Origin: Actinomycetota bacterium
GTDB taxonomy: Bacteria > Actinomycetota > Actinomycetes > Nanopelagicales > Nanopelagicaceae
Length of the DNA stretch: 8,063 nucleotides
Assembly: GCA_009700365.1 (NCBI GenBank)
Contig: WLME01000046.1
Coordinates: forward strand, 1 to 8,063
Direction of reading: 5' to 3'
Each line of letters begins with the position of its first letter. The stretch's first letter is position 1. Of this stretch, positions 6,174-8,063 are shown piece by piece. The translations under genes and the position numbers were made by a program. The notes under the pieces were generated by a model. The model ran no database searches, was not told the DNA's origin, and saw nothing but the letters and a program-made list of their open reading frames with translations.

Positions 6174-6833
6174 ATGGAACAAGACTCGGTTCGCACTTAT
6201 CGCTTGCGCGGATCGCGTATTACTGGTCCCCAGCAGAGCGCTCTCGATAAGTACTGGGAGCTCTACGGAATCGAGTATTCCTACGATTTCCTGGATATCC
6301 CAGCGCTATTTCCAAAGTCGAAAGAAGTTATTCTTGAAATTGGTTTCGGCATGGGGGAGGCCACCGCGCTGCTTGGTCGAGATTTTCCCGAGACTGGTTT
6401 CCTAGCCGTAGAAGTTCATAAACCAGGTATCGGAAAACTTATGGCACGCGTTGAAGAACTCGCTCTTTCAAATATCAGAATTATTGAAGGGGATGCACAT
6501 CCGATTCTCAAAACGATGATTCCAGATAACTCAGTTGATGGGATCCACTTATTTTTTCCAGATCCTTGGCCAAAGAAGCGCCACCATAAACGCCGAATTG
6601 TTAATAACGAATTCTTGAAATTAATCCACCCAAAAATTAAAGCAGGCGGGTTCATTCATATTGCAACGGATTGGGTTCCTTACGCCGAACACATCCAAGA
6701 AGTTTTTTCAGCGAGCGATATTTTCAAAGGGGGAGTGGTTGATCGACCTGAATGGCGTCCACTCACTCGATTTGAAGGACAAGGGATTACAAAAGACCAT
6801 CAAGTAAATGATCTTCGGTATTTCGCACTATAA
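6174..6833 (+). CDS. trmB: tRNA (guanine-N7-)-methyltransferase TrmB
   Basis: A 219-residue SAM-dependent enzyme that forms 7-methylguanosine at position 46 of tRNA variable loops in the cytosol. The Rossmann fold shows SAM motif I EIGFGMGEA (55-63), the acidic strand end AVEVH (78-82) with Glu80, and GDAH (106-109). The TrmB signature FFPDPWPKKRHHKRR (127-141) includes Asp130, equivalent to the catalytic Asp of E. coli TrmB. The substrate-binding motif RPLTRFEGQG lies at 195-204. Length is normal. GTG 6171 is immediately upstream in frame and would add one residue; ATG 6174 is preferred because it is better spaced from AGGA at 6163-6166. It stands alone on the + strand, divergent from pepN and converging on rpiB with a 10-bp gap. 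Confidence 0.96.
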   Translation: MEQDSVRTYRLRGSRITGPQQSALDKYWELYGIEYSYDFLDIPALFPKSKEVILEIGFGMGEATALLGRDFPETGFLAVEVHKPGIGKLMARVEELALSNIRIIEGDAHPILKTMIPDNSVDGIHLFFPDPWPKKRHHKRRIVNNEFLKLIHPKIKAGGFIHIATDWVPYAEHIQEVFSASDIFKGGVVDRPEWRPLTRFEGQGITKDHQVNDLRYFAL

Positions 6834-6843
6834 GAATGTTTGG

Positions 6844-7299
6844 TTACAGATCTCCGGTAATTTCATAATTTGAAATTTTCTGGATTCTACGGGAGTGGCG
6901 TTCATCGCCTGGATATGTAGTCGAAATAAATGTATCAATCAGCAGCTTTACGAAGTCTGCTTCATGCATGCGCCCGCCGACCGCAATAACATTTGCATTG
7001 TTATGTTCGCGAGCAAGTTTCGCCGTTTCAACGCTCCAGACAAGAGCGGCGCGAATTCCCTTAACTTTATTGGCTGCCATCTGCTCGCCATTTCCTGAAC
7101 CGCCAAGGACTATGCCCAGTGCAGTCGAGTCTTTTGCAACGGCTTCTGCGCAGGGAATGCAGAAGTCTGGGTAGTCATCCAGTGCGTCGTATTCATATGG
7201 GCCATGGTCGGTAACATCATGCCCATTCATTACAAGGTGAGTTATGAGTTCATTCTTGAAATCTAACCCTGCATGATCGCTGCCGATATGAATGCGCAT
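6844..7299 (-). CDS. rpiB: Ribose-5-phosphate isomerase B
   Basis: A 151-residue cytosolic enzyme of the RpiB/LacAB family that interconverts ribose 5-phosphate and ribulose 5-phosphate in the non-oxidative pentose phosphate pathway. The N-terminus reads MRIHIGSDHAGLDFK with the substrate-binding Asp8-His9. The active-site loop is GGSGNGEQMAANK (66-78), in which Glu72 stands where the mycobacterial enzyme uses a glutamate base rather than the Cys of E. coli RpiB. EHNNANVIAVGGRMH supplies further phosphate and substrate contacts. Start: ATG 7299 gives the family-typical N-terminus. GTG 7314 would add five residues; neither has a ribosome site. TTAAAT preceded by TGA lies just upstream of the ATG and could be an extended -10 for a leaderless transcript (weak). 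The gene is separated from the upstream - strand gene by a strong terminator. Confidence 0.95.
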   Translation of the reverse strand: MRIHIGSDHAGLDFKNELITHLVMNGHDVTDHGPYEYDALDDYPDFCIPCAEAVAKDSTALGIVLGGSGNGEQMAANKVKGIRAALVWSVETAKLAREHNNANVIAVGGRMHEADFVKLLIDTFISTTYPGDERHSRRIQKISNYEITGDL

Positions 7300-7331
7300 G
7301 CGCAATTTAATCACGATGGAGAAGTGAGAAC

Positions 7332-7369
7332 AGAAAAGCCCGCCACACTTTCGCGTGGCGGGCTTTTCT
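7332..7369 (-). terminator. Intrinsic terminator of the exported repeat protein gene
   Basis: A perfect 15-bp inverted repeat pairs 7332-7346 with 7355-7369 around an 8-nt loop. The core GCCCGCCAC / GTGGCGGGC is GC-rich. Read on the - strand, the stem ends in CTTTTCT and continues TGTTCT, a U-rich tail. It lies 31 bp past the stop at 7400. The A-tract/T-tract symmetry means it could also stop + strand transcription, such as read-through from trmB. Confidence 0.9.
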
Positions 7370-7399
7370 ACCCACGGAGGTACTACAGAGTGAAAGTTC

Positions 7400-8063
7400 T
7401 TATGCTGTAGGTGGTGCTGGAAGTGTCAGCGTTGGGCTTCCCATAGGGCCACCCTTTGGTCCGTCATGACCACGGCTGCTCTTTGGACCTTGCTTCTTTG
7501 GTGCGACAGATCCCTTTGGTCCTAGCGGAGCAACAGGACGTGGTGCGTTAACTTCTTGAGTGACTTTTGCAGTCAATGTTGATTTCAACGTTGTCGCCTG
7601 TGCTGCAGTTAATTTTCCAGCTGTTACTGCTGCATCAATGCGGCGAGTTTCATCAGCCACAAGAGCTGCGATTAGCGCATCTTTCTTTGCACCCGCAATT
7701 GCTGCAAGAGTTTCTCCAGCCGCAAGGCGATTCTTAACGGTGACTGAATCGATTCCAATTGTTGATGAAATTAGAGAGAGAGTTGAAGCTGGATTAGGCA
7801 TTCCTAGACCAGCAAATCCTGGTCCAACCTTCATTCCATGCTCTGGCTCATTTGCATGCTCTGCTGTTTCTGCTGCAGCTAGTGCTGCAGTGATTGCATT
7901 GGCCTGCTCTTGAGTGATTGTTCTCTTTGTAACTAGATCAGCAAGTACTGAAGCAATTTCTGCACCATGTCCCTGCATCACATTTGCCCCGGCAATAGTT
8001 CTCGCAGTGGTTACGCGAGTTACTGATGCCTTGGTTGTCTTTGATGATGCTGATGAAATTCCA
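7400..8063 (-). CDS. Probable exported Ala-rich helical repeat protein (5' end missing)
   Basis: The frame is open to the right edge: at least 220 residues are visible and the true start is outside. GTG 7981 is only an internal codon. The first visible residues (GISSASSKTTKAS) look like the end of a signal peptide followed by a Ser/Thr linker, which suggests export; this is inference. Two similar helical units follow, counting from the GTG: 11-34 (LVTKRTITQEQANAITAAL) and 115-137 (AVTAGKLTAAQATTLKSTL). Both fit 'V..g.iT..QA..l...L', a pattern common in uncharacterised actinobacterial secreted proteins. Between them, NRLAAGETLAAIAGAKKDAL resembles another unit. The last 50 residues are Pro/Gly/Lys-rich and probably disordered (APLGPKGSVAPKKQGPK). 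There is no catalytic motif, and cysteine is absent from the visible part. Function unknown; a cell-envelope or surface role is a guess. Confidence 0.75.
   Translation of the reverse strand, partial: GISSASSKTTKASVTRVTTARTIAGANVMQGHGAEIASVLADLVTKRTITQEQANAITAALAAAETAEHANEPEHGMKVGPGFAGLGMPNPASTLSLISSTIGIDSVTVKNRLAAGETLAAIAGAKKDALIAALVADETRRIDAAVTAGKLTAAQATTLKSTLTAKVTQEVNAPRPVAPLGPKGSVAPKKQGPKSSRGHDGPKGGPMGSPTLTLPAPPTA

Noticed and set aside
6859..6877. AATTTC / GAAATT inverted repeat at the trmB-rpiB junction as a terminator
   Set aside because: The six-bp AT-only stem lies within the rpiB C-terminal codons; it is too weak to claim.
7560..7913. 117-codon + strand frame antisense to the exported repeat protein
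   Set aside because: It mirrors an Ala-rich gene, so its Ala/Val-rich product is expected by chance. The terminator position supports the minus-strand gene.
1..8063. A new defence system, biosynthetic cluster, CRISPR array, insertion sequence or RNA gene
   Set aside because: No repeat arrays, transposase, terminal inverted repeats, tRNA-like cloverleaf or modular synthase were seen; nearly all DNA is accounted for by housekeeping genes.

Overview
The window looks like ordinary chromosome of a small-genome, mid-GC Actinomycetota. GC is in the mid-40s by eye, coding is very dense, and several junctions have gaps of 0-15 bp. The proteins are clearly actinobacterial: a group II truncated haemoglobin close to mycobacterial GlbO, an RpiB with the Glu-base signature known from mycobacteria, and a long PepN-type M1 aminopeptidase. 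A streamlined freshwater actinobacterium (acI / Nanopelagicales type) would fit, but that placement is inference. From memory, the order EttA, thioesterase, GlbO, HNH protein, small protein, PepN, RpiB parallels the Rv2477c-Rv2465c region of Mycobacterium tuberculosis, so this is probably an old conserved neighbourhood rather than an accessory island.

Layout, left to right. (1) Positions 1-2119, + strand: a tightly packed cluster with the last 29 codons of ettA, a hotdog-fold acyl-CoA thioesterase (1-nt overlap), a 12-TM MFS transporter (3-nt gap) and a truncated haemoglobin (1-nt gap). (2) Positions 2135-2710, - strand: a short MscS-type channel that converges on the globin and diverges from the next gene. 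(3) Positions 2799-3539, + strand: an HNH-domain protein and a 71-residue single-TM protein. (4) Positions 3540-6077, - strand: aminopeptidase N, whose stop codon directly abuts the small protein's stop codon. (5) Positions 6174-6833, + strand: tRNA m7G46 methyltransferase TrmB, divergent from pepN. (6) Positions 6844-7299, - strand: ribose-5-phosphate isomerase B. (7) Positions 7332-7369: a perfect 15-bp-stem terminator. (8) Positions 7400-8063, - strand: the C-terminal part of a probably exported, Ala-rich repeat protein that runs off the right edge.

The genes are mostly housekeeping: translation and tRNA modification (EttA, TrmB), peptide turnover (PepN), pentose phosphates (RpiB), oxygen/redox handling (GlbO) and osmotic safety (MscS). 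I see no mobile element, CRISPR array, tRNA or rRNA, and nothing that looks like a new defence or biosynthetic system. The points of interest are small: corrected start codons, a possible shared divergent -10 region, candidate leaderless starts, a repeat spanning abutting stop codons, and three proteins of unknown role (the HNH protein, its small membrane neighbour and the exported repeat protein). No stretch above about 100 bp lacks a gene.
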